A stretch of DNA of 64,000 bases, taken from NCBI RefSeq assembly GCF_001020985.1, contig NZ_CP011542.1, positions 2,480,001 through 2,544,000 on the forward strand, written 5' to 3'. Position 1 is the first letter of the stretch, and every line of letters starts with the position of its first letter. This document shows, piece by piece, positions 18,386 through 27,364 of this stretch. The notes below the pieces were generated by a model, which made no database searches, was not told where the DNA came from, and worked only from the letters and a program-made list of their open reading frames with translations. Source of the DNA: Corynebacterium mustelae. Its GTDB lineage: Bacteria > Actinomycetota > Actinomycetes > Mycobacteriales > Mycobacteriaceae. The translations under genes and the position numbers were made by a program.

Positions 18386-19525
18386 TTAGTCTGATTCTTT
18401 GTTGGGGTGGGCGGATAGGGTCCACGGGTCGGTGCGAATGGGAAGAATATCAACTTCAAGCTCCGGCAGCGCGTGGTTGAGGATTTCTTTCGCTTGGCTG
18501 GTCCACGGGTATTCGCTCGCCCAATGGGCGGTGTCGATGATAAACGGCCCGCCTGCCCGCAGATGTTCGTCGACGGGGTGATGCCGAAGATCCGAGGTGA
18601 CATAAACATCGACGCCGAGTGCTGCAACGTCACTAAGGAAGCTGTCACCTGAGCCGGAGCTGACGGCGATTTTCTTAACCAGTTTTTCCGGGTCACCGGC
18701 GGCGCGTATCCCCCACTCGGTTTCCGGCAGTGCATTTGCGACTTGTTGTACGAAGTCTTTAAACCGCATAGGTTCGGGAAGTTCGCCGATGCGTCCAAGC
18801 CCGTAGGCGGTATTGATGTCGGCGGTGGGTTCTAAGCTGGTGATATCGAATGCGGGTTCTTCATAAGGGTGGCTGTGGCGCAGGGCGTCAATGATGGCGG
18901 AACGGCGGTTTCGTCCGGCCACAAATTCGATGCGGAGTTCGGTGATCGTGGTGAGTTCACCGATGTTTCCTACCGCCGGGTTTGCGCTTGTCGACGCCTT
19001 AAATTGCCCGGTTCCGGGGAAGCTGAACGCGCACTGACTGTACTCACCTATCTCGCCAGCGCCTGCGGCAAAGATGGCGTCTTTGACCGCCTCTGCGTCA
19101 GCTTCTGGAACCTGCACCCCCCATTTATCCAGACCAAAGAGTTTGGGTTTGATCGGTCGGGTCGCAGTAATGCCAACTAATTCCGCTAGTTTGTCGTTTA
19201 CGCCGGGGCGTGCCGAGTCGGCGTTGGTGTGGGCGGAAAATAATGCCACACCGCCAGTGATGAGGGTGTGAATAACCTTGCCTTTAGGGGTGTTCGCTGC
19301 AACCGATGTGACCCCGCGCATCAAAAGCGGGTGGTGCACGATAAGCATCTGCGCCCCAGCATCAACTGCCGCTTCGGCGACTTCCTGGGTGCAGTCAAGT
19401 GCTAGTGCTACCCTGTCCACTTCTGCTTCCGGGTCGCCGCACACCAGCCCCACGGCGTCCCAACTTTCAGCTAGGTGGGGTGGGTAGGCGGCATCTAGTA
19501 CCGCCATAATGTCGGATACACGCAT
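18386..19525 (-). CDS. Nif3-like dinuclear metal center protein (YqfO/GTP cyclohydrolase 1 type 2 family)
   Basis: A 379-residue Nif3 family protein. Metal-binding motifs include LIVHHPLL near residue 65, SAHTNADSA near 100, and the late HHPVDEHLR. A central insertion (about 125-240) is typical of the long bacterial form. The ATG at 19525 (MRVSDIMAVLDAAYPP) has AGGGA ten bases upstream; a GTG at 19549 overlapping the CobC stop as GTGA is an alternative. The biochemical role of the family is unsettled. Confidence 0.88.
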   Translation of the reverse strand: MRVSDIMAVLDAAYPPHLAESWDAVGLVCGDPEAEVDRVALALDCTQEVAEAAVDAGAQMLIVHHPLLMRGVTSVAANTPKGKVIHTLITGGVALFSAHTNADSARPGVNDKLAELVGITATRPIKPKLFGLDKWGVQVPEADAEAVKDAIFAAGAGEIGEYSQCAFSFPGTGQFKASTSANPAVGNIGELTTITELRIEFVAGRNRRSAIIDALRHSHPYEEPAFDITSLEPTADINTAYGLGRIGELPEPMRFKDFVQQVANALPETEWGIRAAGDPEKLVKKIAVSSGSGDSFLSDVAALGVDVYVTSDLRHHPVDEHLRAGGPFIIDTAHWASEYPWTSQAKEILNHALPELEVDILPIRTDPWTLSAHPNKESD

Positions 19526-19545
19526 GTTCTTTTTGTCCCTATCAG

Positions 19546-20535
19546 TCACGTTAAAGCGGCGATGAGCTTGTCGACGGTTTGTCGATCTCGTACCGCAAGT
19601 CGCCAGTAGTCTAATCCTAGTCCAGGAAAAGTATCGCACCGCCGGATGGCTATTTTCTGGGCTAATAATTGCTGACGTCTCTTTTCATTCCCACCAGTCA
19701 CCAAGATGAACGGGGCTTGTGAAGGCGAAGCAATCGAGTACCCACTCTCGGTGAGTCTGTCAATCATTTCTTCCCGCTGTTGTGCCACTTGTAACCGCAG
19801 CCTCGGCAATTCCTGATCTTGATGGTTAAAAATCGCCCGGACAGCCGCTAACTGCAAAGTTCCAATCGGCCAGTGTGCCCTACCTGCGGTAAGGGTGCGC
19901 AATAATTTCGGTGCAGCAACCATATATCCGATGCGCAGTCCCGCCAGTCCCCACGTTTTGGTGAGGCTGCGCAGCACGATGATGTCGCCCAATGCGGTGT
20001 CCGCCGCCAGGGAGTTTTCTTCGCTGGCAAGGTCGATAAACGCTTCGTCCACCACCAGAATCCGACCAGGACGTCGCAGCGCCAAAAGGTCAGCTTTATC
20101 CCATAACACCCCGGTGGGGTTGGTGGGGTTTCCAATTATGACCAGATCCGCCGCCTCACTAATGCCCTGCAATTGGGTAAACGGCGGCGGCAAAACGACC
20201 CGGTCAACGGTGCAACCAGCGTCCGTTAGAACAATATCTGGTTCAGAGAAACCCGGATGTACCACCGCCGGGTGGGCTGGTGCCAGTTTCGGGAGCATGG
20301 CAAAACCTTCACTTGCACCTGCCAACAACACGACATGATCATTCGGTACGCCGTGGTAGGTGGCGATCATGCCGGTGACCTCACGGACTTCCGCATCGCT
20401 GGGATAACTGGCGAGCCGATGAAGTGCGTCACTTAAGGCGTCGAAAAGCCACGTCGGCATGCCGGGCTGGACGTTGACCGCGAAATCCCACTCGGCACCT
20501 GCGGCGTCGATGTCACCGTGTATCCGTGAAAGCAT
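19546..20535 (-). CDS. cobC: PLP-dependent aminotransferase, CobC/threonine-phosphate decarboxylase-like
   Basis: A 329-residue fold type I PLP enzyme of the histidinol-phosphate aminotransferase subgroup. The PLP-binding parts are GASEGFAML, the Asn-Pro of IIGNPTNPTG, the Asp of ILVVDEAFIDL, and the Schiff-base Lys in SLTKTWGLAGLRIGY near residue 205. The annotation by position (Rv2231c) is CobC of cobalamin synthesis; it could equally act on another amino acid. The start at ATG 20535 lies 15 bases from the divergent HAD gene. The 13-mer GGCGTCGAAAAGC is within it. Confidence 0.78.
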   Translation of the reverse strand: MLSRIHGDIDAAGAEWDFAVNVQPGMPTWLFDALSDALHRLASYPSDAEVREVTGMIATYHGVPNDHVVLLAGASEGFAMLPKLAPAHPAVVHPGFSEPDIVLTDAGCTVDRVVLPPPFTQLQGISEAADLVIIGNPTNPTGVLWDKADLLALRRPGRILVVDEAFIDLASEENSLAADTALGDIIVLRSLTKTWGLAGLRIGYMVAAPKLLRTLTAGRAHWPIGTLQLAAVRAIFNHQDQELPRLRLQVAQQREEMIDRLTESGYSIASPSQAPFILVTGGNEKRRQQLLAQKIAIRRCDTFPGLGLDYWRLAVRDRQTVDKLIAALT

Positions 20536-20550
20536 GGCCCATACTTTACA

Positions 20551-21180
20551 GTGAGTGGTATGCCCCTTTTGCTTCTCGACGTCGACGGCACCCTCATCGA
20601 CTCCGCACCTGGCATTCACCAATGCCTGCGACGCACCCTCGACCACTTTGCTGTTCCCCAGCCCAACGACGATTGGTTCCGCGCCGCGCTCGGCCCCGGA
20701 ATCGATAAAACCCTAGCCTCCGTCGGTTTGGGTGCTGATGCGGTGGAATACTACCGGGAACAATACCGCGCGGGCGGCATGGCGCAATCGACGGTCTTCC
20801 CCGGCATCCGGGAATTACTGGATCACTGGCGTGCGGCCGACTACACATTGTGCACCGCAACCAATAAGGCACGCGCGGCGGCGGAAGGAATTTTGGAATT
20901 ACACCAACTCAACCAGCATTTCACCATCATCGGTGCCGCCGATGGGAACCGAACGACCAAGGATGCCATCATCGGAAATGTCCTGGAACAGATCGGCGAC
21001 GTCGACGATATTGTGCTTGTTGGCGATCGAAGCCACGATACGATCGGGGCAAAAGCACACGGTATTGATACAGTTTTAGTCAGTTGGGGCTACGGCAACC
21101 CGACTGAATGGGCTGATGCGACACACGTGGCGCACAGCGTAGAAGAACTGAAAGGAATCATCCGTGACCGCTGGGCATAA
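20551..21180 (+). CDS. HAD-family phosphatase, PtkA-like
   Basis: A 209-residue haloacid-dehalogenase protein: LLLDVDGTLIDSAPG (motif I, nucleophile Asp), TATNK (motif II), the Lys of RTTKDAIIG, and VLVGDRSHDTIGAKAHG (motif IV). Sequence type resembles phosphoglycolate phosphatase. By position it matches Rv2232, described as tyrosine kinase PtkA that phosphorylates PtpA; whether that holds here is inference. Start is GTG 20551 or ATG 20560. The next gene overlaps its end by 17 bases. Confidence 0.85.
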   Translation: MSGMPLLLLDVDGTLIDSAPGIHQCLRRTLDHFAVPQPNDDWFRAALGPGIDKTLASVGLGADAVEYYREQYRAGGMAQSTVFPGIRELLDHWRAADYTLCTATNKARAAAEGILELHQLNQHFTIIGAADGNRTTKDAIIGNVLEQIGDVDDIVLVGDRSHDTIGAKAHGIDTVLVSWGYGNPTEWADATHVAHSVEELKGIIRDRWA

Positions 21181-21652
21181 ACTCCACATCACTGTTGTGT
21201 GCACCGGAAATATCTGCCGCTCCCCCATGGGCGATGTTATCTTAAGCCATGCCATCCGCAACGCCGGGCTTAACGACGACGTCAAGGTCGATTCCTGCGG
21301 CACCGGCGGCTGGCATGTTGGGGAGAAAGCCGACCGCCGCGCAATCACCGAATTGCGCAAAGCCGGATACAACGGCGACGAACACCGCGCCGCACAATTC
21401 GATGACTCCCACGCCAACGCGGACCTCATCATCGCGATGGATTCCAGCCACGTTCAATCCCTGCTGCGGTTAGGAATCCCCGAAACCAAGATTCGACTAT
21501 GGCGCAGTTTCGACCCGGAAGCGGGTGCCGACGTCGATGTTGAGGACCCCTACTACGGCTACGCTTCCGATTTTGAACTGGTACGGTTACAGGTCGAGGC
21601 AGGAATTCCGGGCATAATCGACTGGATTAGAACCGAATTGGAGGAAAGCTAA
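21164..21652 (+). CDS. ptpA: low-molecular-weight protein tyrosine phosphatase
   Basis: A 162-residue LMW-PTP. The P-loop is VCTGNICRSP (Cys13 nucleophile, Arg19), and the general-acid Asp lies in VEDPYYG near 126-130. The GTG start at 21164 has AAAGGA upstream within the HAD gene, so translation is coupled. In M. tuberculosis PtpA is exported and blocks phagosome maturation; in this organism only the enzyme type can be claimed. Confidence 0.93.
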   Translation: MTAGHKLHITVVCTGNICRSPMGDVILSHAIRNAGLNDDVKVDSCGTGGWHVGEKADRRAITELRKAGYNGDEHRAAQFDDSHANADLIIAMDSSHVQSLLRLGIPETKIRLWRSFDPEAGADVDVEDPYYGYASDFELVRLQVEAGIPGIIDWIRTELEES

Positions 21653-21656
21653 ACCC

Positions 21657-22586
21657 ATGGCTGGCCCACAATCCGGGTGGAAAGTGTTTCTCAACCCCGG
21701 CTGGATCATCACCATTATCCTGGTGATCGCCTTCTCCTACTCTGCCTTCACCATTTTGTCCCCCTGGCAACTAAACAAAGACGCCCAAATCGTCGACCGC
21801 AACGAACACATTGAACAAGCCTTCAAAGTCGACCCGCAACCCTATTCAGCGGTATTCGATGCCCAGGGGAAAATCACGGACAACCAAGAATGGATGCGCG
21901 TTAACCTCAGCGGTCGTTACCTGCCTGAAAAGGAAGTAATCCTGAGGCTTCGGCCAGTCGAATCCACCCCGGCGGTGCACGCACTGACCCCGTTCCAACT
22001 CGACTCCGGGGAAACGATACTGATAAACCGTGGTTTCGAACCAGTCACCGCCGGGGTGGAGCCAACCATTCCACCTGCACCAAACGGTGTGGTCACGATC
22101 ATCGCCCATGCGCGGGTATCGGAACCAACCCCGCAGAACCCACCGACCACCGCCGACCCCATCCAGGTTTATGGCATCAACACTCAACAAATAGGTGAGC
22201 TGACCGGGCTGAAACTCGCGCAAGATTACGCCCAGCTTTCCGACGACCAACCAGGGCTGCTTAATTACATCCCCATCCCGAAACTCGACCGAGGCAATCA
22301 CCTCTCCTATGGGTTCCAGTGGATAGCGTTTGGAATTATGGCACCGCTGGGGTTGGGGTATTTCATTTGGTCAGAGGCGAAGGAACGCCGCCGCGCCAAG
22401 CGGGAAGAAGCCGAGATGGCCGCAACCACCAGTACATCCGGCGCAGGCCCCGATCCCAACACCCCGGAACCCGAACTACCCGATTCCCCCGCCACACCAG
22501 CCAAAGAAACGGAACCGCAGCCAACTACCCGCTCCAGATCCCGCTACGGCAACCAGCACCCGAATCATTACCGCAGACGCCCATAA
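21657..22586 (+). CDS. SURF1 family cytochrome oxidase assembly protein
   Basis: A 309-residue membrane protein: helix 1 near residues 12-32 (IITIILVIAFSYSAFTIL), an extracytoplasmic domain with WMRVNLSGRYLPEKEVILR, helix 2 near 215-235 (GFQWIAFGIMAPLGLGYFIW), and a long Pro/Thr-rich cytoplasmic tail. SURF1 proteins help heme a insertion into cytochrome c oxidase. It follows ptpA by four bases, with GAGGAAAG before the ATG at 21657, and is closed by a clear terminator. Confidence 0.9.
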   Translation: MAGPQSGWKVFLNPGWIITIILVIAFSYSAFTILSPWQLNKDAQIVDRNEHIEQAFKVDPQPYSAVFDAQGKITDNQEWMRVNLSGRYLPEKEVILRLRPVESTPAVHALTPFQLDSGETILINRGFEPVTAGVEPTIPPAPNGVVTIIAHARVSEPTPQNPPTTADPIQVYGINTQQIGELTGLKLAQDYAQLSDDQPGLLNYIPIPKLDRGNHLSYGFQWIAFGIMAPLGLGYFIWSEAKERRRAKREEAEMAATTSTSGAGPDPNTPEPELPDSPATPAKETEPQPTTRSRSRYGNQHPNHYRRRP

Positions 22587-22597
22587 ACACCGATCAG

Positions 22598-22633
22598 CCG
22601 CACCGACTTCACACACCGAATCGGTGCGGTTTT
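22598..22633 (+). terminator. terminator after SURF1
   Basis: Nine-base perfect stem CCGCACCGA / TCGGTGCGG followed by TTTT. It separates the conserved cluster from the toxin island. Confidence 0.85.
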
Positions 22634-22849
22634 ACACTTCACGCCCGCCGATGAGGTCTTCGGCTCACCTCCTTGAACTTGTATGAGCTGCATAAGTTTT
22701 TGTTTTTCGATGTCTCACGGTCAGCGGTTGTATTCATTGGTCGGGTTAGTTTCCCCTTATGTGGGGGTAGGGGTTGTTGTGCACGGTGTGGTGGTTCTTA
22801 TAGCTTGGTTGCTATTGATCGTTGTTTATGTGACATGAGGGAGTTGGGT

Positions 22850-25090
22850 GTGCCTGCTGTTTTGTTGCCGGATTTTAGTGTGTTTGATCGTCCTCGGTTT
22901 TATATCGGTGGTGATGAGCAGGCGGTGATCTCCTGTGCGCAGCAGTGGCTGGATTTTGCTGATGACTGTTCCCGGGGCGCTGGATTGTTGGTGGGGGCGC
23001 AACCATATGGGTTTGTCGGTAGCGAAGGTGAGGCGTTTAACCAACATGTTGGCGAAGCGGTGCCGTCGCAGTTACAGGTTGCCTCCAGCGTAGGTGAGCA
23101 GGTGTATGCCGGGATTCGTACCTATGCGGCTGGTTTGGGGGATGCTAAAACGAAGATGGATGCGCAGCGGTTTACCGGCATGGGGTGCCATACGGCGGTG
23201 AATACGGCAGCTGAGGCGGTCAATGCTGCTGAAGCACACCTTGCGCTTGCGATATCAACAGGTAATGCTGCAGCTATTAGTGTGGCGCAGGCGAATCTTA
23301 AGATGTGCGAAGTAGCCTACACCCAAGCGGTAGCCGAGTGGGAAGCATGCCTTACAGGTGCCGATACCATCAAAGCAGAGTTACTGGAAGTAACCACCCG
23401 GGCTGCTGGGCAGGTGACCAGTGTGGTCAAAGCTAGCACCGAGGGGGCGGTGGCGTGTGTGGATCCTTCTGGGCTGTCGCCGTATTTCCAGGTGGTTGTG
23501 TGGGAATTAGAGGCACTGGCCGACACAGCAGATCAGGTAGCAGAGCTGGTGGCATCGGGGATGAATCAGATTACCCCGCTGGTGGGTGCGGATGAGATTT
23601 CCGGCGATGTTATCACCCAAGCGGTGGACGATACCCGGTCAACGTGGAAGTACGCGGCAGCGAAACTGATGGAAGATATCGAACGTATCGGCCGGCAGGC
23701 GGTGATGTTTGCGAGGTTGTATGCCGAGCATGACCAGTATGCAACATCACTGTTTGATCCGATCACAACCATGATGCGGGGAATGTTTCGCAGTATCCTT
23801 GACCACCCGGCTGATAAGGTGCAACCGGAGTACTTTGACCCGGATAGGTTATCTGCTGGTTCTGATTCTTATGTGGATGCCGGCAACCGGAGTATTTTCG
23901 ATCCAACCCTCGGCAGGGTGGTGCCTATGGCTCAGGTGATAACGGATATGCGGATGCTGCGCCCGGGGGTTCAAGGGCCGGTTGATCCGAAAACCCTTCG
24001 GCGGAACACAACCAGGAAAACCAACACCGAGGCATACCTCATGGCTAACGGGCAACTACCGTTACCAGACGGGGTGACATCCACGTTGATCCGCCCACCG
24101 GCTACTGGTTCTGGTGGGGTTGATGCTGTGGTGCGGCAATCGCATGCCAGCCCATTAGGAAACCCGTACGGGTTTGATAATAACGGTATGCCGTATACTC
24201 CTGGGCGTGCATTTGGTACCTATGACCCATCGCACCGGACTGGTGATGGCACACTCATTTTCGATACCCCTGATGGTGGGCATGAAAAGATCTTTCCCCG
24301 TCCGCCGCATGGGTCAACCCTGCAGCCGTATCAAAGTTATCAGCGGTGGGATCCGGTAACGAATACCACCACGCAGCAGATTACATATTCTAACGGGATG
24401 GTGGTGGAAAATACCTACACTGGTAGACAAGCATCGTTTACCACACCACATGCCCCATACCGGGTAACGAATATGCTCCAACCACAAACCCCACTGGCAT
24501 CCACCTGGCAAGACGTGTCAAGCGGTAGTCTTAATGTGCAAGAAACACCCCTGAGCCCAGTGATGTCCTATCATCTATCAGAGCCAACTATCACCAAAGA
24601 ACCCCTTCTTATTCCTCGCGATATAGAAACAGCATGGAACCAAGGAGTCAACCCAGCAGCAACAGCAGCAGGCGGCGCATCAGGAGGCCTAGACGCTATC
24701 CAAAAAATCGACAACCTCTACGCCCCTGAACCTTCCGGTATTGCAGCAGCACAACACATCGACGAAGTAGCACACTTCATCAAACCACTCGGGATGGTAG
24801 GCCATGTTGGAAACGCAGTCAGTTTTTATAATAGCTACGAGGATGCCAAAGCTACAGATCAACTTACCCCACTGATAGAAGCAGGCGGATCAATAGCAGG
24901 AGGTAGCTTGGGCGGAATGGCTGGCGGCGCCTTAGCAGGATCAGTCGTAGCAGGTCCTATCGGTGCGATAGTTGGTGGCGCAGTCGGCGGCATTGCAGGC
25001 TCAGAGCTAGGCAAAAAACTCGGACACGAAATCGGCGAAGCAATTGAGGATACTGCTGTTGGAGAATTTGCAACTGAACATCTACTTTAA
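22850..25090 (+). CDS. large putative secreted toxin with C-terminal glycine-zipper domain
   Basis: About 746 residues, family not recognised with certainty. From GTG 22850, which has AGGGAG six bases upstream; ATG 22835 and further upstream codons are alternatives. The first 270 residues are helical, ESX/LXG-like, without a signal peptide (QQWLDFADDCSRGAGLL, AFNQHVGEAVPSQL, a heptad-rich segment with regularly spaced Cys). A Pro/Gly/Thr-rich middle follows (about 340-600, PLPDGVTS, GTYDPSHRTGDGTLIF). The last 70 residues are a glycine zipper (GGSLGGMAGGALAGSVVAGP, GAIVGGAVGGIAGSELG) able to enter membranes. The layout resembles type VII-secreted polymorphic toxins whose C-terminus depolarises membranes. 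Base composition turns AT-richer near 24.54 kb, in the toxin-tip part. Two small membrane genes follow. Confidence 0.6.
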   Translation: MPAVLLPDFSVFDRPRFYIGGDEQAVISCAQQWLDFADDCSRGAGLLVGAQPYGFVGSEGEAFNQHVGEAVPSQLQVASSVGEQVYAGIRTYAAGLGDAKTKMDAQRFTGMGCHTAVNTAAEAVNAAEAHLALAISTGNAAAISVAQANLKMCEVAYTQAVAEWEACLTGADTIKAELLEVTTRAAGQVTSVVKASTEGAVACVDPSGLSPYFQVVVWELEALADTADQVAELVASGMNQITPLVGADEISGDVITQAVDDTRSTWKYAAAKLMEDIERIGRQAVMFARLYAEHDQYATSLFDPITTMMRGMFRSILDHPADKVQPEYFDPDRLSAGSDSYVDAGNRSIFDPTLGRVVPMAQVITDMRMLRPGVQGPVDPKTLRRNTTRKTNTEAYLMANGQLPLPDGVTSTLIRPPATGSGGVDAVVRQSHASPLGNPYGFDNNGMPYTPGRAFGTYDPSHRTGDGTLIFDTPDGGHEKIFPRPPHGSTLQPYQSYQRWDPVTNTTTQQITYSNGMVVENTYTGRQASFTTPHAPYRVTNMLQPQTPLASTWQDVSSGSLNVQETPLSPVMSYHLSEPTITKEPLLIPRDIETAWNQGVNPAATAAGGASGGLDAIQKIDNLYAPEPSGIAAAQHIDEVAHFIKPLGMVGHVGNAVSFYNSYEDAKATDQLTPLIEAGGSIAGGSLGGMAGGALAGSVVAGPIGAIVGGAVGGIAGSELGKKLGHEIGEAIEDTAVGEFATEHLL

Positions 25091-25162
25091 AAGTCAATGA
25101 AAGATAAAGCCGGGGTTTAATTCAATATTGCCCACTTTGATGGAGGGAAATAGAAACGATAG

Positions 25163-25660
25163 ATGGGCGCTTTCAACTATACTGCCTTAGTTTTTTTTCT
25201 GGGTTTTTTGCCTGCACTTTTTTATATTTTTACATTTTCCGATCAAAAAAAGCTGCAATTAAAATCCAACCATTTTGGAGGATGGTATTTCCTCTTTGAA
25301 TTTTCTTTGTACTTTATTTCTGGCCTTTTCCCAGCTTTGTTGATCGATGCGTTTTTCTTCTCCACCTCCATGTCTCCGATACGGAGACTCACGTTTTCCC
25401 TATCCGCATTTATTATAATTTACCTGTCTTTTACCTTATCTACATGGATTCGATTATCCGGATTTCATTACAAAACCCGTTTGCGCGATTTTCGGCCTTT
25501 TATGCGTGAAATTATGGGTAAAAACCCTTACCCAGATTCTGCTGTAGCTTCGGAAGTAGCGGAAACAAATTCCACGTGGCTATTTAAGGGCTGCGCGACA
25601 TTGTTCTTTGCAATACCGGTCACGATAGTCGTGTTAATCCTCGTGCTGAGACACCTTTAG
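25163..25660 (+). CDS. four-helix membrane protein, candidate immunity protein 1
   Basis: A 165-residue membrane protein with about four helices: ALVFFLGFLPALFYIFTF, FLFEFSLYFISGLFPALLI, LSAFIIIYLSFTLSTWI and a C-terminal ATLFFAIPVTIVVLILVL. It is strongly AT-rich compared with the flanking core genes. It is paralogous to the next gene: both share FLGF(L/V)P, the (L/N)K-N-x-FGGWYF(L/I)FE block, (F/L)IPALL-like helix 2 and a F(M/I)RE-GK(N/K)PYP loop. No family recognised. Its place right behind a putative pore-forming toxin suggests an immunity protein. The start ATG 25163 has only a distant GGAGGG. Confidence 0.65.
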   Translation: MGAFNYTALVFFLGFLPALFYIFTFSDQKKLQLKSNHFGGWYFLFEFSLYFISGLFPALLIDAFFFSTSMSPIRRLTFSLSAFIIIYLSFTLSTWIRLSGFHYKTRLRDFRPFMREIMGKNPYPDSAVASEVAETNSTWLFKGCATLFFAIPVTIVVLILVLRHL

Positions 25661-25744
25661 ACTGAGGTTTTCTCACCGAATAATTGTTTAGTTATTTAGC
25701 CAACCGAAGTTAAAACTAATTTCAACGCTTTTAATCAAAAATAT

Positions 25745-26239
25745 ATGAGTATCCTTTCCCCAGAAGTGATTTTTATTTTCCTTGGTTTCGTTCCATCATT
25801 CATATACATCATTCGCCATGTCCACCATAGGGAACATGAATTAAAAAGAAATCCTTTTGGCGGTTGGTATTTCATTTTTGAACTGATGTTATCTTTTATG
25901 GTGGGATTAATTCCCGCATCGTTATTGAGTTTAATTTTCTACTACGAGTATTGGATCCACAAGGGTGATATACCTTTTTTGATAAAGCTAGTTGTCTTTG
26001 TGACCCTAATGCTTTTCCTAGGGGATTGGTTCAGATTCAGTGGATATACGCTCCCATTTGGAAAAGGATCGTTCGTGCCTTTTATTCGGGAAAATTTAGG
26101 TAAAAAACCGTATCCGGAAACTGATGAAGATGGAACCGAAAAAGTGCGGTTAAGTCCGCTTTTTATGGGGTGCGGAATCTCGTTTATTAGTGCGTTGTCC
26201 ATAATAATTTTCCTGTTATTAGTATGGGCACATTCGTGA
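25745..26239 (+). CDS. four-helix membrane protein, candidate immunity protein 2
   Basis: A 164-residue paralogue of the preceding gene: VIFIFLGFVPSFIYII, then NPFGGWYFIFELMLSFMVGL, LVVFVTLMLFLGDWFRFSGY, the FIRENLGKKPYPETD loop and a last helix SFISALSIIIFLLLVW. AT-rich like its neighbour. The 84-base gap between them holds no terminator, so both may be read with the toxin. Duplication with divergence is typical of immunity genes that follow changing toxin tips, but that role is inference. Confidence 0.65.
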   Translation: MSILSPEVIFIFLGFVPSFIYIIRHVHHREHELKRNPFGGWYFIFELMLSFMVGLIPASLLSLIFYYEYWIHKGDIPFLIKLVVFVTLMLFLGDWFRFSGYTLPFGKGSFVPFIRENLGKKPYPETDEDGTEKVRLSPLFMGCGISFISALSIIIFLLLVWAHS

Positions 26240-26267
26240 GGATTAACCAGCAAGATGGCCCAGCGTC

Positions 26268-27176
26268 TTAACGCAAGCGCCGACGTACAAAACCAGCGCC
26301 TATCACCCCGGCGGCAACGATAAGCTGCGTGGTGCGCGATAGCCGGACGGCGTCGTGGATCGTCGAAAAGCTAGGGCGCGGGCCTTGCCCTAATACCGGG
26401 CGCTGTTCTATTCCGTGCGCGTAAACCGTAGGCCCGCCTAATTGCACCCCAAGGGCTGCGGCGGCGGTCGCTTCCACCGGGCCGGCATTCGGACTTGGAT
26501 GGTGCGGCGCATCTTCAACCCATGCGCGAATGGCCGCGCGGAACCGGCCTTTCGTTGCAGCGATCGCTACGTGAGTGACAGCGGTTATCCGGGCGGGCAC
26601 AAACGCCAACACGTCATCGAGTGTGGCCGCAGCCCAGCCGAACTGGGCGTATGTGTCATTGCGGTAGCCAACCATCGCATCCAGTGTGTTTACCGCCCGG
26701 TGAAGGACTACTCCCGGCGCACCGAGGCTTGCCCACACCAGCGGTGCAATCGCCGCATCGGAGGTGTTCTCCGCCAGGGATTCCACTGCCGCCCGGGCCA
26801 TCCCGGTGTCGTCTAATAGCTGGGGGTCACGCGAGCATAGCCACGGCACTAGCGCCCGCGCAGCTTCTTTGTCGCCGCGTTCCAAGGCTAACGCCATTGT
26901 GTTGCCGATTCGTTCCAGTGTCGTTCCGCCCAACGCCCAATACAGCGCCACTGCAGTCGATGCTTGCGGCCACCGCCGGTGCGCAACGATCGACGCAGCT
27001 ACAGGTGGTATGACGCAGCCTGCAACGTAGATAATCCCGGCGCGCCGGTTTGGTTGGTACAAATGAGTTTCCAGCCAGCTGGCGTATCTGCCAAACAGTG
27101 CGACTGGGTGCCATTTCCCCCCAGGGTCCCCCAAAACCCTATCGGCGGCTATGCCTAGGAAAATTCCTAACGACAT
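26268..27176 (-). CDS. cobD: adenosylcobinamide-phosphate synthase CbiB/CobD
   Basis: A 302-residue polytopic membrane protein that joins aminopropanol phosphate to the corrin ring in cobalamin synthesis. Family marks are DRVLGDPGGKWHPVALFGRY at the N-terminus, the LAENTSDAAIAPLVWASLGAPG stretch near 150, and MVGYRNDTYAQFGWAAATLDDVLAFVPAR near 185-215. The ATG at 27176 is favoured because AAAGG lies nine bases upstream. No other corrin-ring genes are in the window apart from the CobC-like gene, so this may serve salvage. The convergent toxin island sits where SURF1 and cobD would normally adjoin. Confidence 0.9.
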   Translation of the reverse strand: MSLGIFLGIAADRVLGDPGGKWHPVALFGRYASWLETHLYQPNRRAGIIYVAGCVIPPVAASIVAHRRWPQASTAVALYWALGGTTLERIGNTMALALERGDKEAARALVPWLCSRDPQLLDDTGMARAAVESLAENTSDAAIAPLVWASLGAPGVVLHRAVNTLDAMVGYRNDTYAQFGWAAATLDDVLAFVPARITAVTHVAIAATKGRFRAAIRAWVEDAPHHPSPNAGPVEATAAAALGVQLGGPTVYAHGIEQRPVLGQGPRPSFSTIHDAVRLSRTTQLIVAAGVIGAGFVRRRLR

Positions 27177-27193
27177 AGCCGCCAACCTTTCTG

Positions 27194-27266
27194 TGCGCCC
27201 TGACGGGCTCGAACCGCCGACCTGCTGGGTGTAAACCAGCTGCTCTCCCAGCTGAGCTAAAGGCGC
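27194..27266 (-). tRNA. tRNA-Val (TAC)
   Basis: 73-nt cloverleaf on the minus strand: acceptor GCGCCTT paired with AGGGCGC plus discriminator A, anticodon loop TTTACAC (anticodon TAC), T loop TTCGAGC. CCA is not encoded. Confidence 0.96.
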
Positions 27267-27364
27267 ATGTGATGCTTAACTGCATCGCTGGTAGATAGTA
27301 ACAGCAAAATCAAGCAACACACAAAACGTATGGTCAAGGCGATTTTTGCCGCCTTTCAGTCGCG

